In this document: one piece after another, positions 41,709 through 51,456 of the stretch
Layout: each line of letters opens with the position of its first letter
Position numbering within the stretch: position 1 is the stretch's first letter
From: Anaerolineae bacterium
GTDB lineage: Bacteria; Chloroflexota; Anaerolineae; Promineifilales; Promineifilaceae
Length of the DNA: 64,000 nucleotides
Reading direction: 5' to 3'
Assembly: GCA_023382655.1 (NCBI GenBank)
Contig: JAHDWK010000010.1
Location: 124,001-188,000 of the forward strand
Program-made: the position numbers and the translations under genes
Notes under the pieces: generated by a model
Databases searched by the model: none
Seen by the model: the letters and a program-made list of their open reading frames with translations, nothing else
Told to the model about the DNA's origin: nothing

Positions 41709-42743
41709 ATGAATGCAACCACCATCCACCCCACCATCGCCGACGTGGCCCGGCAGGCCGGCGTCTCCACCGCCACCGTCAGCCGGGTCATCAACAAGAG
41801 CGGCAACGTGACGGCCGATACCATCGTCCGCGTCCAGGCGGCCATTGCCTCTCTGGACTATGCACCCCACAGCGGCGCGCGCATCCTGGCCAGCCGCCGC
41901 GCCCGCACCATTGGTCTGATTACGCCCACCATCAGCGACCTATTTTTCACCGACCTGTTGCGCGGTATCGAGCAAACCGTCTACGAAAACGATTACACGC
42001 TGCTGGTACACGCCACACACGGACGGCCGTATGACGACATCATCCCCACCCTTCCCCTCAGCCACCACAACACGGACGGTCTCATCATCTTCACCAACAG
42101 CGTAGACGATGCCCATCTGCAAAAACTGCACAAGCGCCATTTCCCGCTGGTGCTGCTACACCGCTCCCCACCCGCCGGTACAGACATCCCCTGTGTGACC
42201 TTTGAAAACAAAGATGGCGCGCGGCAGATGACGGCGCATCTCATCGCCTGCGGCTACCGGCGTATCGCCTTTGTGGCCGGGCCAGCCGGGAATGAGGATG
42301 CGTATGGGCGAGAGCAGGGGTACCGGGAGGCACTGGCAGCGCATGGGCTGGTGGTGGACCCGGCGTTGATTGTGCCGGGGGATTTTAACGCGGTGGTGGC
42401 GGGTACGGCCGTGACCCACCTCCTCCACTCCCAGCCCACCATAGATGCCATCTTCGCTGCCGACGACGAATCGGCGCGGGGCGCACTGGCGGCCATCCGG
42501 CAAAGCGGGCGGCGCATGCCCCAGGACATCGCCCTGGCTGGTTTTGACGACTCGCTGCTTTCTCAATATCTCAACCCACCATTGACAACTGTGCGCGCCC
42601 CCATCGAAGCCGCCGGACGCGCCGCCACCGCCCAACTCATCCAGCTTATTCACACCGGCCATGCCGACCCCCTCACCCTACTGCCCACTGAACTGGTGAT
42701 CCGGGAGTCGTGTGGCTGGGTTTTAGTAAACAGTGAGCAGTAG
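41709..42743 (+). CDS. LacI-family transcriptional repressor
   Basis: 344 residues. The N-terminal helix-turn-helix TIADVARQAGVSTATVSRVINKSG (residues about 9-32) with hinge ILASRRARTIGLI is diagnostic; the rest is a periplasmic-binding-like ligand domain (TDGLIIF, FPLVLLHR, FVAGPAGNEDAYGREQGY, FAADDESARGAL, ALAGFDDS). A LacI-type operator lies just upstream, pointing to autoregulation. It is followed by GH4, ChbG and sugar kinase genes in the same direction, so the effector is probably a beta-linked amino-sugar or its phosphate. ATG 41709 was chosen over the TTG at 41697. Confidence 0.93.
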   Translation: MNATTIHPTIADVARQAGVSTATVSRVINKSGNVTADTIVRVQAAIASLDYAPHSGARILASRRARTIGLITPTISDLFFTDLLRGIEQTVYENDYTLLVHATHGRPYDDIIPTLPLSHHNTDGLIIFTNSVDDAHLQKLHKRHFPLVLLHRSPPAGTDIPCVTFENKDGARQMTAHLIACGYRRIAFVAGPAGNEDAYGREQGYREALAAHGLVVDPALIVPGDFNAVVAGTAVTHLLHSQPTIDAIFAADDESARGALAAIRQSGRRMPQDIALAGFDDSLLSQYLNPPLTTVRAPIEAAGRAATAQLIQLIHTGHADPLTLLPTELVIRESCGWVLVNSEQ

Positions 42744-42784
42744 GCAGTGAGCAGACTGCTTACTGCCCACTGCTCACTGCTCAC
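42731..42784. repeat. CAGTGAGCAGTAGG inverted word repeat
   Basis: GTGAGCAGTAGGCAGTGAGC faces GCTTACTGCCCACTGCTCAC. The regulator stop codon TAG is part of the AGCAGTAGG word. The hairpin could reduce read-through from the repressor into the catabolic genes. Confidence 0.75.
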
Positions 42785-42804
42785 ACCAAACACGGAGTAT
42801 TACC

Positions 42805-44106
42805 ATGAAAGTAACTGTGATCGGGGGTGGCAGCAGCTATACCCCGGAACTCATTAACGGCTTTTTGGAACGCTTTGACAGCTTTCCCTTGACTGAACTG
42901 TGGCTGATGGATATTCTGCCAGAGCGGTTGGAAATTGTGGGCAAATTTGCGCAGCGCATGGTCGAGGCTCAGGGTGCGCCTTTCGCCGTTTACCTGACCA
43001 CCGACCAGCGCGAAGCAGTCAAGAACGCCCAATACGTCACCACCCAACTGCGCGTGGGCTGGATGGCCGCCCGCCGCGAGGACGAATACCTGGGGCGGCG
43101 GCATGGGCTCATCGGCCAGGAGACAACGGGCGTGGGCGGCATGGCCAAGGCGCTGCGCACCATTCCCATCATCCTCAACATCGCCCAGGATATGCGCGAA
43201 CTGGCGGCGCCGGGCGCGCTGCTGGTGAACTTCACCAACCCCGCCGGGCTGGTAACAGAAGCGCTGGCCCGTTATGCCCCGGATATAACGGCCGTCGGCG
43301 TCTGCAACGCACCCATCGGCGCCCAATTAAACTTGCTCAAGAGCATCAACGAGGCCGAACATCTACCCCAGCCTATCACGGCCGGCCACACCCGACTAAA
43401 TACATTAGGGCTAAATCACCTCACCTGGCATCGCGGCTTCACCATTGATGGTGAAGATGTCTGGCCGCGCCTCATCGAAATGACACTCAAGCAACTACGC
43501 ACCGCCGAACACCCGGCCTGGTCGCCAGAACTGGTGGAATCATTGCAAATGATTCCTAATTATTACCTGCAATACTTCTATTACACCGGCAAGAAGCTGG
43601 CAGAGCAGGAAAAATGGCCGCCTTCCCGCGCCGAAGCCGTTATGGCCATTGAAGAAAAGTTGTTTGCCCAATATGCCGAACCGGACCGGACTACACCGCC
43701 GGAAGGTCTGATGGAGCGGGGCGGGGCATATTACTCCACCGTGGCCACGCAGCTTCTCAACGCCCATTACAACGATTTGCAGGAGACGCACGTGGTCAAT
43801 GTGCCCCATCGCGGCGCGGTACCTGGCTGGCCGGCCGATTGGGTGCTGGAAATGCCTTGTATGGTGGGGCAAGATGGCATTGTGCCCTTGGCGGCCGAAC
43901 CGTTACCGCCCGCCTGCTTCGGTCTGGTCAGCGCCGTGAAACAGTATGAACTATTGACGGTGGAAGCGGCCGTACACGGCGACCGCAATGCGGCGTACCA
44001 GGCATTGCTCGCCCACCCCCTCGGCCCCGCCGCCGACCAGGTACACGCGGTACTGGATGATTTGCTCGAAACACACAAGGCATATTTGCCACAATTTTGG
44101 CGTTAG
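42805..44106 (+). CDS. glycoside hydrolase family 4 (6-phospho-beta-glucosidase-like)
   Basis: 433 residues, GH4, an unusual NAD+ and Mn2+-dependent class cleaving glycosides by oxidation and elimination. Motifs: VIGGGSSYTPELI (NAD-binding), DILPERLEIV, LRVGWMAARREDEYLGRRHGLIGQETTGVGG, NFTNPAGLVTEAL, VGVCNAP (metal Cys), GLNHLTW. The GH4 subgroup with CNxP usually acts on phospho-beta-glucosides, but the neighbours ChbG and a sugar kinase suggest diacetylchitobiose-type substrates as in E. coli ChbF. GGAG precedes the ATG. Confidence 0.92.
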   Translation: MKVTVIGGGSSYTPELINGFLERFDSFPLTELWLMDILPERLEIVGKFAQRMVEAQGAPFAVYLTTDQREAVKNAQYVTTQLRVGWMAARREDEYLGRRHGLIGQETTGVGGMAKALRTIPIILNIAQDMRELAAPGALLVNFTNPAGLVTEALARYAPDITAVGVCNAPIGAQLNLLKSINEAEHLPQPITAGHTRLNTLGLNHLTWHRGFTIDGEDVWPRLIEMTLKQLRTAEHPAWSPELVESLQMIPNYYLQYFYYTGKKLAEQEKWPPSRAEAVMAIEEKLFAQYAEPDRTTPPEGLMERGGAYYSTVATQLLNAHYNDLQETHVVNVPHRGAVPGWPADWVLEMPCMVGQDGIVPLAAEPLPPACFGLVSAVKQYELLTVEAAVHGDRNAAYQALLAHPLGPAADQVHAVLDDLLETHKAYLPQFWR

Positions 44107-44107
44107 C

Positions 44108-44165
44108 GTTTGTAGTAACCGCTTCAGCTGGTTCCCTTGTTTCGGCTAAAGCCGTTATTACGAAC
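44108..44165. repeat. 58-bp palindrome with GTTTGTAGTA / TTACGAAC ends
   Basis: GTTTGTAGTAACCGCTTCAGC on the left, GGCTAAAGCCGTTATTACGAAC on the right. It matches the 46921 element in the opposite orientation. It lies between the GH4 and ChbG genes. Confidence 0.7.
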
Positions 44166-44185
44166 TCATCAGAACTAGAGGAACG

Positions 44186-45088
44186 ATGAATGCAAACCCT
44201 TATCTGAAAAAACTTGGTTTGACCGACGCTGACCGGGCGGTGATTTTGCACGCGGATGATATTGGCATGTGCCAGGCAGGGCTGGCGGCGTATGCGGAGA
44301 TCGTCCAATTTTGCGTCCTCTCATCGGCGGCAGTGATGGTACCGTGCCCCTGGTTTCCGGCCACGGCCGTACTCTACCACACGCTCCAGGCCAGCCACCC
44401 CAACCTGGACATGGGCGTCCACGTGACGCTGACCAGCGAGATGGAGGGGCTTCGCTGGGGACCTATTTCCACCCGCGACGAAACCTCCGGTTTGCTCGAT
44501 GCCGAGGGCTACTTTCCCCGGCAAACGGCGCCGGTGCAGACGCACGGCTGTGCCGCCGCCGTCTTGGCCGAAATGGAAGCCCAATTACAACGCGCCCTGG
44601 CTGCCGGGATTGATGTGACCCATCTGGATTCACACATGGGCAGCATCTTCCACCCCCCATTCATGCCCCTTTACATCGAGTTGGCGCAACGATACCGTAT
44701 CCCGGCGCTGGCATTCCGCTGGCAGGCCCGCGATTTGCAGGCGTGGGGGATGGATGAGGCCACGGCCGTGCAGTTTGCCAATTGGGCACAAAACCTGGAA
44801 GCCAGCGGTTTTCCCCTGCTAGACAGCATCTACATGATGCCTCTGGATTCACACGAAAACCGGCTGGAAGTGGCCCGGCAGTGGCTTACCGACCTGCAAC
44901 CCGGCATCCACTACTTCCTCATCCATCCGGCGCAGGATACACCCGAACTGCGCGCCCTGGCTCCAGACTGGCGGGCGCGGGCAGCTGATTACCAGCTATT
45001 CGTGGATGAAGCCTGGCGGCAGGCGGTGGCCGAATCTGGCGTTCGGGTGATTGGCTGGCGTGAGGTTCGGGATGTGATGCGAAGATGA
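44186..45088 (+). CDS. chbG: ChbG/HpnK-type carbohydrate deacetylase (YdjC family)
   Basis: 300 residues of the YdjC-like family. Metal motifs: the Asp pair in ILHADDIGM near residue 30, MGVHVTLTSE with its His, and THLDSHMG near 150; PLDSHENRLE and HYFLIHPAQD complete the active site. ChbG removes an acetyl group from diacetylchitobiose or its phosphate so that the GH4 enzyme can act, which fits the operon exactly. GAGGAA precedes the ATG. It overlaps the kinase gene by 4 bases. Confidence 0.85.
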   Translation: MNANPYLKKLGLTDADRAVILHADDIGMCQAGLAAYAEIVQFCVLSSAAVMVPCPWFPATAVLYHTLQASHPNLDMGVHVTLTSEMEGLRWGPISTRDETSGLLDAEGYFPRQTAPVQTHGCAAAVLAEMEAQLQRALAAGIDVTHLDSHMGSIFHPPFMPLYIELAQRYRIPALAFRWQARDLQAWGMDEATAVQFANWAQNLEASGFPLLDSIYMMPLDSHENRLEVARQWLTDLQPGIHYFLIHPAQDTPELRALAPDWRARAADYQLFVDEAWRQAVAESGVRVIGWREVRDVMRR

Positions 45089-46056
45089 GCCAATACTTTT
45101 TAGGCATAGACACCGGGGCGACAAAAAGCCATGCGTTGATTGCAGACGAACACGGCCGTATCCGCGGTTTTGGCGAGAGTGGCCCCGGCAATTGGGAAGT
45201 GGTCGGCTGGGACGGGATGCAGGCTGTACTTGCTGAGATTATCGAGCAGGCCATTAGGCAAGCCGGTATTGAGCGAACGCAGATTGTAGGCGCTGGTTTG
45301 GGACTGGCCGGGTTTGACTGGCCGGAAGACCGCTCTCCCCACGAGGAGATAATTGGGCAGCTTTTGCCTAACGTGCCTTTTGCCCTGGTGAATGACGCCT
45401 TTCTCGGGTTACCCGCCGGGACGGATGCCGGTTGGGGGGTGGTCGTGAGCGCAGGTACCAGTTGCAACGCTACCGGGCGCAACCCACAGGGGCAAATGGG
45501 CCGCATGGCCGGCTCCAGCCGCTTTGGCGAATATGCCGCGTCAGGCGAACTGGTGCTGTTTGCCTTACAAGCGGTCTCCCGCGCCTGGAGCCGACGGGGG
45601 CCAGAGACGGCGTTGGGGGCGGCATTTTGCACGGCCGTGGGCGCAGCCGATGTCTCCGATTTACTGGCGGGGTTGATGCGCGGCCGTTACCACATCCACG
45701 CCGAAAAAGCGCCGGTTGTATTTGCCAGCGCCGCGCAAGGTGACACAGTAGCGCGGGAACTGGTGCGCTGGGCCGGGCACAGCCTGGGCGACCTGGCCTG
45801 TGGCGTCATTCGCCAGCTAGAGATCGCCGACCTGGCCTTTGACGTGGTGCTGGCGGGCAGCTTCTACAAAGGCAGCCCGCTCATCCAGGAAACGATGGCC
45901 GAGACGATCCACACCCTGGCTCCCCGTGCCCGGCTGGTACACCTGAATGCACCGCCGGTTATTGGCGCGGTGCTGTTGGGCATGGAGCAGGTGGGGGCGG
46001 CCACGGCCGTTGTCCGGCGTGTGTTGATTGATGAGATGAAATGGCGTAATCCGTAA
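45085..46056 (+). CDS. BadF/BcrA-type sugar kinase (N-acetylglucosamine kinase-like)
   Basis: 323 residues of the ASKHA fold: phosphate-1 loop GIDTGATKSHALIAD, GLGLAGFDWPED, NDAFLGLPAG, GVVVSAGTSCNATG (phosphate-2), and VVLAGSF near the C-terminus. This is the BadF/BadG/BcrA/BcrD ATPase family that includes N-acetylglucosamine kinases. With GH4 and ChbG it would phosphorylate the released GlcNAc or glucosamine. No transporter gene is present in the operon. The last residues KWRNP and the TAA are part of a GTAATCCGTAAGCC repeat. Confidence 0.87.
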   Translation: MSQYFLGIDTGATKSHALIADEHGRIRGFGESGPGNWEVVGWDGMQAVLAEIIEQAIRQAGIERTQIVGAGLGLAGFDWPEDRSPHEEIIGQLLPNVPFALVNDAFLGLPAGTDAGWGVVVSAGTSCNATGRNPQGQMGRMAGSSRFGEYAASGELVLFALQAVSRAWSRRGPETALGAAFCTAVGAADVSDLLAGLMRGRYHIHAEKAPVVFASAAQGDTVARELVRWAGHSLGDLACGVIRQLEIADLAFDVVLAGSFYKGSPLIQETMAETIHTLAPRARLVHLNAPPVIGAVLLGMEQVGAATAVVRRVLIDEMKWRNP

Positions 46057-46106
46057 GCCGTGACCCGTAATCCGAAGCCCGAAGCCCGATAACTGATTAC
46101 CTGAGA
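46043..46106. repeat. GTAATCCGTAAGCCGTGACC word repeats
   Basis: Direct GTAATCCG and CCCGAAGCCCGA words begin inside the last codons of the sugar kinase and supply its stop. A final GATAACTGATTACC gives partial dyad symmetry. Confidence 0.65.
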
Positions 46107-46109
46107 GCT

Positions 46110-46771
46110 ATGAATAAAGTAACCTCCCTTCTGATGCTCGTCGTGTTAACGGCCGTAAGCTGCCAGCAGCCGGCAGCGACGCCCACATCAACTGGCGAAC
46201 CGACGGCTACACCTTTGCCGCCGACGCCCACGCCACCGCCTTTGGGGGCGGGGATGCGTTATTCCCGTTATGGCCCCTGGTATGACCCTGGCCCGGCGTA
46301 TTGGGCCGGGGTGGCGCAGCAGATGGCCGGTTATTTTCCCGGCGCGGTGTCCCAGGCGGTCTGGATTGTGGGCACGGCGGGTGGGCAGGGCACAGCCCTC
46401 AACTTTCCCGGTCAGACAGATAAGCCGTACATCTACTTCACCTCACCGGACAAAAATGAAGAAGTGTTGACGCTGTTTGATGAAATGGGGGGCAGGTGTG
46501 GCTGCAAGTAGAACCGGGTCATGCCGATGTGGAAGAGTTGATTCACATTTTATTGGAGCGGTACGGCCGTCACCCCAGCGTGGTGGGCATTGGCATAGAT
46601 GTGGAGTGGTACGGCTCGGTGGCAACGGCCGAGGGGACGCCGGTAACGGACGAGGTGGCGCAGCAGTGGGTGGCGGCGGCCCGTTCACATGGGGAACAGT
46701 ATCGCATCTTCCTCAAACACTGGGTAGATTTCACCGTGCTGGACATGTTCCCCCCGGAACGGCAAAAGTAA
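46110..46771 (+). pseudogene. broken lipoprotein gene (frameshift and 3' truncation)
   Basis: The first frame gives a lipoprotein signal with lipobox VSC (MNKVTSLLMLVVLTAVSC), a Thr/Pro linker, and YGPWYDPGPAYWAGVAQQMAGYF. It stops at 46511 after a run of six G (46487-46492). One added G restores MGGQVWLQVEPGHADVEELIHILLERYG, read in the second frame to 46771. That frame ends MFPPERQK at a TAA contained in a 27-bp palindrome, well before a natural domain end. The gene is therefore interrupted twice. No named family recognised; the middle part looks like a glycosidase- or esterase-like surface protein. Confidence 0.7.
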
Positions 46772-46794
46772 AACGATTTGACAAATCGTTTTAC
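46768..46794. repeat. 27-bp perfect palindrome that truncates a gene
   Basis: GTAAAACGATTTG and its exact complement around one A. The stop codon of the lipoprotein frame is inside the left arm, consistent with insertion of the palindrome into the gene. Confidence 0.75.
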
Positions 46795-46920
46795 AAGATT
46801 CTTGCCTGCATATACCTGACCTGATACTATTGGCGCATCGCACTGGTTGCCACATAGCAGTCACTCAATCACAAAAGAATCTTTTACGGGCATGAACCGC
46901 TGTTAAGCAGTTCATATCAA

Positions 46921-46970
46921 GTTCGTCGTAACGGCTTTAGCCGGAACCCGCTGAAGCGGTTACGACGAAC
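46921..46970. repeat. 50-bp palindrome with GTTCGTCGTAAC ends
   Basis: GTTCGTCGTAACGGC and GCGGTTACGACGAAC form the outer stem; inside are GGCTTTAGCC and CCGCTGAAGCGG hairpins. Same family as 29552 and 44108. It ends 16 bases before the nuclease start codon. Confidence 0.8.
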
Positions 46971-46986
46971 ATAGTGGGAGGGCAAG

Positions 46987-49900
46987 ATGATGCGCGTTTA
47001 CTGGCGGCTGGCAGCTTTTGTCTGGACGCTGGGCCTGGGGTTGGGGATGGTCACGCTGGCGCTGAGTTCAGCCGAAGCGGCCGTACTCTTCTCCCCTCTC
47101 CTGGCTCAATCTGTTGAGCGTAATCCGTATGCCGTGAGCCGTGAGCCGATGGATCACATCGTCATCAACGAAGTGCGCGTGGACCAGACCGGCACGGACA
47201 ATGACGAGTATTTTGAACTGGCGGGAGCGCCGGGGGCGAGTCTGGCCGGTCTCACCTAATCTGGTCATTGGGGATGGGAGTGCCGCTCAGGGCAGCGGCG
47301 TCATTGAGGCCGTTGTACCATTGGCCGGGAATATGCCGGCGCGGGGTTATTTCCTGGTGGTGGAACCCACCTTTAGCCTGACCAATACCGCCGATCTAAC
47401 CACCAATCTCAACTTTGAGAACACCGATAACGTCACCCATCTGCTCGTCAGCGACTTTAGCGGCAGCAATGGGCAAGACCTGGATATGGACGATGATGGG
47501 GTGCTGGACATCACCCCCTGGACGGCCGTCCACGACCTGATCGCCCTCATCCGCGAAGAAAACCCACCCACCACCACCGAATACCACTACGGCCCGCCCA
47601 CGGTGGGGCCAGGTGGCAGCAATTGGCCCGGCCACGCCTTCCGCTGCCCGGAACAGTGGGAGATGGGCGCTTTCAACGCCGGAGTGAACGATACACCCGG
47701 CGCAGCCAACGTCTGCCCCATCGCCGACCTGAGCCTGGACAAAAGTGGCCCCACGTTCACGCAGGCAGGCGGCGTCATTCAGTACACCCTGAGTTATGCC
47801 AATGTGGGCACGGCCGTGGCCGCCACTATCACCCTCAGTGACACCCTGCCCGATGGTCTCACCTACCTGAGCGACAGCAGCGGCCTGCCCTGCACCGGCT
47901 GTATGCCCGGCAGCGACCAGATGGTTTGGGAATTGGATAGTCTGACCCCTGGCGACAGCGGCAATTTTGTCCTCACCGCCCTGGTGAGCGACACGGTTCC
48001 TTATGGCACAGTGCTAACGAACACGGCCGTCATCACCACCACCAGCCCGGAGAATAACCAGAACAATAACCAGGCACAGTGGGCCACCACCGTCAGCCCA
48101 CTTGACCTGGTGGTGACGGCCACTGGTCCCGCCGTCAACTTTGCCGGGGAGCCGCTGGTCTACACCATCACCGTGCAAACCACCGGCATTGCCACCGCCA
48201 CCCAGGTGGTACTGACCGACGTGATCCCGCTGGCAACAAGCTATGTGGCCGATTCCGCCCCCTGGCCGGTGACGATTGCCGGGCAAACCCTTGTCTGGGA
48301 AGTGGGCGATCTGCCGCCCGGTCTGCAAACCAGCTTTCAGTTGACGGTCACGGCCGTACCCTCCATCCCCAATGGCACGATGGCGACCAATCTGCTTACG
48401 GCCGTGACCAGCGCCCCCGGTGATGACCCGGCCAACAACAGCGCCCAGACCAGCACCACCTTTTACACCCTCGTCCCTATTGCCCAGGCCCGCGCCGGTA
48501 ATAACGGCGAACTGTTTGGCATTGAAGGGCAGATCATTTACACGCCGGGCACATACCACCCCAACGGCTGGGGGCTGCAAGATAGCAGCGGCGGTATTGC
48601 CGTCTTTTACACGCCGCCGCCCCTGCTGCAATTGGGTGATACGGTGCGCCTGGTGGCTACACGCGGCAGTTTTCAAAATGAAGAGCAACTCAACGCACCC
48701 GTTCATTACTTTGCCAACCTGGGGCCTGAGCCAGAAGTCTTGCCGCTGCCCTTCAGCACCGGGCAAATTGCCGACGGCAGCAGCGAGGGCTGGCTGGCGA
48801 TTATCAGCGGCACGGTGTCTGGCCTGTATTGCCCCACGCAGTTTTATCTGGATGATGGCACGGGGGCGGCGCTGGTTTACGTGGACGTGGACACGGGCAT
48901 TGATGTGTGTGGCGGCGGGCTGCGCAATGACATGACGGCCGTTGTCACCGGTTACAGCACCCAATTCCAAAACGAATACGAGATCAAACCACGCCGCCCG
49001 GCGGATGTGCAATTTGTGGGAAATGCGCCCAGCCTGAGCAAAGCCGCGCCGGTATTGGTGGGGCCAGGCCAGTTATTCACCTATACCCTCACTGTCTATA
49101 ACAACCTGGGCTACACCCTGACCAATGTAGTCATTACGGATGCTGTGCCCGCGCTGGCCGATTTTGCCTATGCCCTGGACGGTGGCAGTTATACGGCAGG
49201 CATTGTCTCCTGGACACGGCCGTCCCTGCCCCACCAGAGCAGTGTTACCGTTCGTTTTGCCGTGAATGCGCCGCCGGACACGGCCGTCATTGAAAACCGC
49301 GCTTACGCTATCACTGCCGCCAATTTTGTGACGCCCACCATTGGCCCGCCGGTATTCACAATGGTCATCAGCGGGCCGGTTGCCATCCACCACATTCAGG
49401 GGGCGCGGCACAGTTCGCTGCTGGCGGGCGAGGTGGTGACGGGGGTGCAGGGAGTGGTCACGGCCGTGTCCGGCACTGGCTTCTTCCTGCAAGACCCGCA
49501 ACCGGACGACGATGAGGCCACGTCTGAAGGCATCTTTGTTTACACCGCCAGTGCCCCGTCTATCAACGTCGGCGATCTCATTTCCGTCACCGGCCTAGTG
49601 GAGGAATTCACCAGTGATGGCCTCGGTTCCGGTAATCTGTCTACGACCGAACTGCGGAACGTGAGCATTGACGTGCTGGCGGCCGACCAACCATTGCCCA
49701 CGCCGGTAATTGTGGGGGTGAACGGCCGTGTGCCCCCCAACCAGATCATTGACAACGACACCAACGGCGATGTGAACCAGACGCCCCTGTTTGATCCAGA
49801 CGAGGATGGCATTGACTTTTACGAAAGCCTGGAAGGGATGCTGGTGCAGGTGAACGGCGCGATGGTGGTGGGGACCACCTTCTTTAATGAAGTGATTGTG

Positions 49901-51406
49901 GTCGGCGATGATGGCGCAAATGGCGGCCTGTTCAGTTCGCGTGGTGCGTTGGTCGTCCGCGATGATGATTTTAACCCGGAGCGCATTTTTATTGATGATA
50001 CCCTTGTGCCCGCCCCGACCAATTACCAGATAGGCGATGCCTTTACCGCACCGATTGCCGGTGTCTTGGATTACAGCTTTGGCAACTTCAAACTGCTCAA
50101 TGTGAACCCACTGCCGCCGGTCGCACCTGGTGGGCTGGCAGCTGAAACCACAACGCTCAACAGCGCCGCCGACCGGCTGACCATCGCTACCTTTAACGTA
50201 GAAAACCTGAGCGCCCAGAGCGACCCGGCTCGCCTGGAGGCGCTGGCGGCCATTATCGTGGACAATTTGGGTGCGCCGGACATCCTGGCGCTGGTGGAGG
50301 TGCAAGACAACAATGGCGCAGCGGACAACGGTGTGGTGGACGCCAGCGAGACGTACCAACTGTTGCTGGGGGCTATTGTGGATGCCGGCGGACCGTTGTA
50401 TGACTTCCGGGATATTGCGCCAGAGGATAACCAGGATGGCGGGCAATTGGGGGGTAATATCCGGGTGGGGTTCATCTTCCAACCGGGGCGGGTAACGTTT
50501 GTGGACAGGCCAGGGGGCACGGCCGTATCTCCCACCACCGTTTCATGGGGCAATCAGGGCGTGGAATTGAGCTACAGTCCGGGACGCATTGCGCCACAAC
50601 ATACCGCTTTCAACGATAGCCGCAAACCGCTGGCAGGCGAGTTCCTCTTCAACGGCTACAAGTTGATCCTGATTGCCAACCACTTCAATTCTAAAGGAGG
50701 GGATGGGCCGCTGTTCGGCCGTCACCAGCCGCCGCTGCTGGTAACGGAAGCAAAACGGCTGGCGCAGGCGCAGGTGGTGGCGGATTTTGTGCAGCAAATC
50801 CTTGACCTGGATGAGCAGGCGCACGTGGTGGTTTTGGGCGACTTAAACGACTTCCACTTCGCGCCGCCGCTGCTGGCGCTAGAAGAAAGTGGGCTAAATA
50901 ATTTGATCACCTGGTTACCGGAAGCGGAGCGGTACACCTATATTTTCCAGGGGAATGCCCAGGTGTTGGATCACATATTGGTGAGCGAGGGGCTGGCGCA
51001 GTATACGGCCGTAGCTGCCGACATTGTGCACGTGAATACCGAATTTCGCCTGGATGCCCAGGCCAGCGACCACGATCCGGTCATTGCCCAGTTCACCATG
51101 CCACCATTACTCGCTGCCTTCAGCAGTAATTCGCCAGTGCGGTTGGGAGAATTGTCTACATTCAACAATCTATCGGTGGGGGCAACTTCGTTTGTGTGGG
51201 ATTTTGGCGATGGTGTGGGAATGAGTACGGCCGTGAACCCCAGCTACACATACACAGCCGCAGGTGTCTATACCGTCACGCTTACTGCCAGCAACACTCT
51301 GAGCCGGGTGGTCTTTACGGCTACCCACATCGTCGGGCCACCCCATTCCCAGATCTACCTGCCACTGGTCATCAAACCGGTGACGGCCGTGACCCGTTAT
51401 CCGTGA
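46987..51406 (+). pseudogene. secreted ExeM/NucH-type nuclease, frameshifted near its N-terminus
   Basis: The 5' frame encodes a signal peptide (MMRVYWRLAAFVWTLGLGLG) and a lamin-tail start (IVINEVRVDQTGTDNDEYFELAGAPGASLAGLT), then stops at TAA 47257-47259. Removing one A there gives GLTYLVIGDGS and joins the long frame to 51406, about 1470 residues in all. Domains: lamin-tail, DUF11 repeats (LSLDKSGPTFTQAGGVIQYTLSY and two more), the same ARAGNNGELFGIEGQ module as the 22687 nuclease, an OB module (GTGFFLQD), an endonuclease/exonuclease/phosphatase domain (IATFNVENLS, VVLGDLNDFHF, QASDHDPVIAQF), a PKD domain, and the tail IYLPLVIKP. Either a sequencing error or a recent loss of function. Confidence 0.82.
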
Positions 51407-51456
51407 ACCGTCATCCAAGTACCGATTACCGATTACCGATTACGGGTCACGGATTA
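51386..51456. repeat. GTGACCCGTTATCCGTGAACC word repeats between convergent genes
   Basis: CCCGTTATCCG and ACCGATTACCGATTACC words run from the end of the nuclease gene to the end of the response-regulator gene. Both stop codons (TGA 51404-51406; TAA 51456-51454 on the minus strand) lie within the words. Confidence 0.75.

Noticed and set aside
48014..49012. 332-codon minus-strand frame inside the second nuclease gene
   Set aside because: Shadow of a recognised DUF11/OB-module coding region; no start signal or family match.
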